The notes under the pieces are model-generated. The model was given only the letters and a program-made list of their open reading frames with translations. It searched no databases and had not been told where the DNA came from. This document shows, piece after piece, positions 63,131 through 64,000 of a stretch of DNA of 64,000 nucleotides. The stretch is from Pegea sp. RAD2-039. Lineage: Eukaryota; Chordata; Thaliacea; Salpida; Salpidae. The stretch covers positions 186,001-250,000 of the forward strand of contig JAQGEQ010000081.1 in assembly GCA_034620365.1 (NCBI GenBank). The letters run 5' to 3'. The position numbers and the translations under genes are program-made. Position 1 is the first letter of the stretch, and the number at the start of each line of letters is the position of its first letter.

Positions 63131-64000
63131 CTCAATAGTTTGTGGTTCTCAACAAAAATAATTTTTAAATTTTATAAGTAATTTATCTAAGGACAATATA
63201 TTTAATATAATCTCAAAATTTTACTTTCTAAAATTAAATTACAAAATTTTATGAACTTTATCTTTTAAAAACAATACTTTTACGATTTTAGTTTGTCTCT
63301 AATATAACTAGAAAGCAAATTACCAACTATATGAAGAAACTCACATTTACTGTTTTTTCAAGAAGTTAAAAAAATAAGGTGAATATACTAAAGTTAAATT
63401 AACTTTAACAAAAAAATAACAACATTAAAAACAACATAAAAATTTACAACTATCCCAAGTATTAGGAGTGAAAATTAGTTTTCTTAGTTTGACTATTCTT
63501 TAAATAATATTATTTGAAAGTATTATTATCTTTATCAAACAACAATCAGTAGATGAACGTAACTGAAATTTCTCTGCTACAATTTCTTTTATAGGTTTAT
63601 TTCGAAAATTTTCTAACTGAAGAAAGTAGAATAATATATTCTATATAGCAAATGTATTTAAATTTGTCATAATCATCTAAACTGAGAAAGAAATTTCATT
63701 TCAATAAAAAATATTTTCTAATGCTTCACTAGCATCAACGTTATTTGCCATAAAATCACCCGTAAGAATAAACGGGCTCCAAATATAAAAATTGTTTAAA
63801 TAATTGCATATACGCAAATTGAGTTTAATCTCAAACCTTGTTTATAAAGTGGTCTCAATCTTATGTTTGTGGTGCTCAAAAAGATAGCTTAAAAATTTTA
63901 TTAAGTAATTTTTAAAGACAATCAGAAAACTTTTCAAAGCATTTTCAATAATGATAGTGAAAATATCATTTCTTATATATTTCTATGTATTTGATGTTTA
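63131..64000 (+). repeat. Block C, copy 4 (runs off the window)
   Basis: Matches 15090-15905 and 8470-9305 to the window end. Perfect hairpin D at 63759-63776. The M-to-C order here is the same as at 14640-15070. Confidence 0.85.

Overview
The window is strongly AT-rich eukaryotic DNA. Three things point to a small-genome invertebrate animal: a spliced cullin-3 gene with very short GT-AG introns (48-58 bp, plus one of about 255 bp), a C2H2 zinc-finger protein with TGEKP linkers, and remains of a non-LTR retrotransposon of the Jockey/CR1-like kind. I cannot name the species or phylum.

Genes are sparse. A 5.6-kb segment is present twice in the same orientation (1081-6684 and 29727-35310). Each copy carries a cullin-3 gene cut short in the same place: ten exons join into an open frame of 479 codons that ends shortly before the alpha/beta part of the cullin homology region. 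A decayed scrap resembling the neddylation (WHB) region lies just downstream. In both copies the right edge of the segment falls inside a minus-strand reverse transcriptase (RT) remnant. The second copy then runs straight into a plus-strand RT C-terminus. The only other clear gene is a seven-finger C2H2 protein on the minus strand (42693-43472), and a broken copy of its 5' end lies at 37806-37942. A GC-richer island at about 44100-44900 looks like an unidentified, partly decayed gene.

Most of the rest, roughly 40 kb, is one family of degenerate long repeats. Modules of about 2-3 kb recur in recognisable order, with mosaic joins, local inversion and presence/absence of a 2-kb block. They carry short, GC-richer conserved islands, several of which are inverted repeats. 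These are CAACAG..CTGTTG with an AGCTAGC centre; CTGTTTTA..TAAAACAG with a constant 17-nt loop; CCCGT..ACGGG with an 8-nt loop; and CATTTCAT..ATGAAATG. One module pair contains a tRNA-Gly-like relic. I see no long open frame in these modules, so they behave like complex satellite DNA or non-autonomous elements rather than genes.

The best leads for new biology are the duplicated truncated cullin-3, which keeps its BTB-docking face but has lost the RBX1/NEDD8 half; the hairpin-bearing repeat modules; and the zinc-finger array, whose copies differ mainly at DNA-contact positions inside this repeat-rich setting. Comparing the cullin copies codon by codon (about 21 replaced residues against about 9 silent codon changes) suggests near-neutral drift since duplication, which argues against strong current function.
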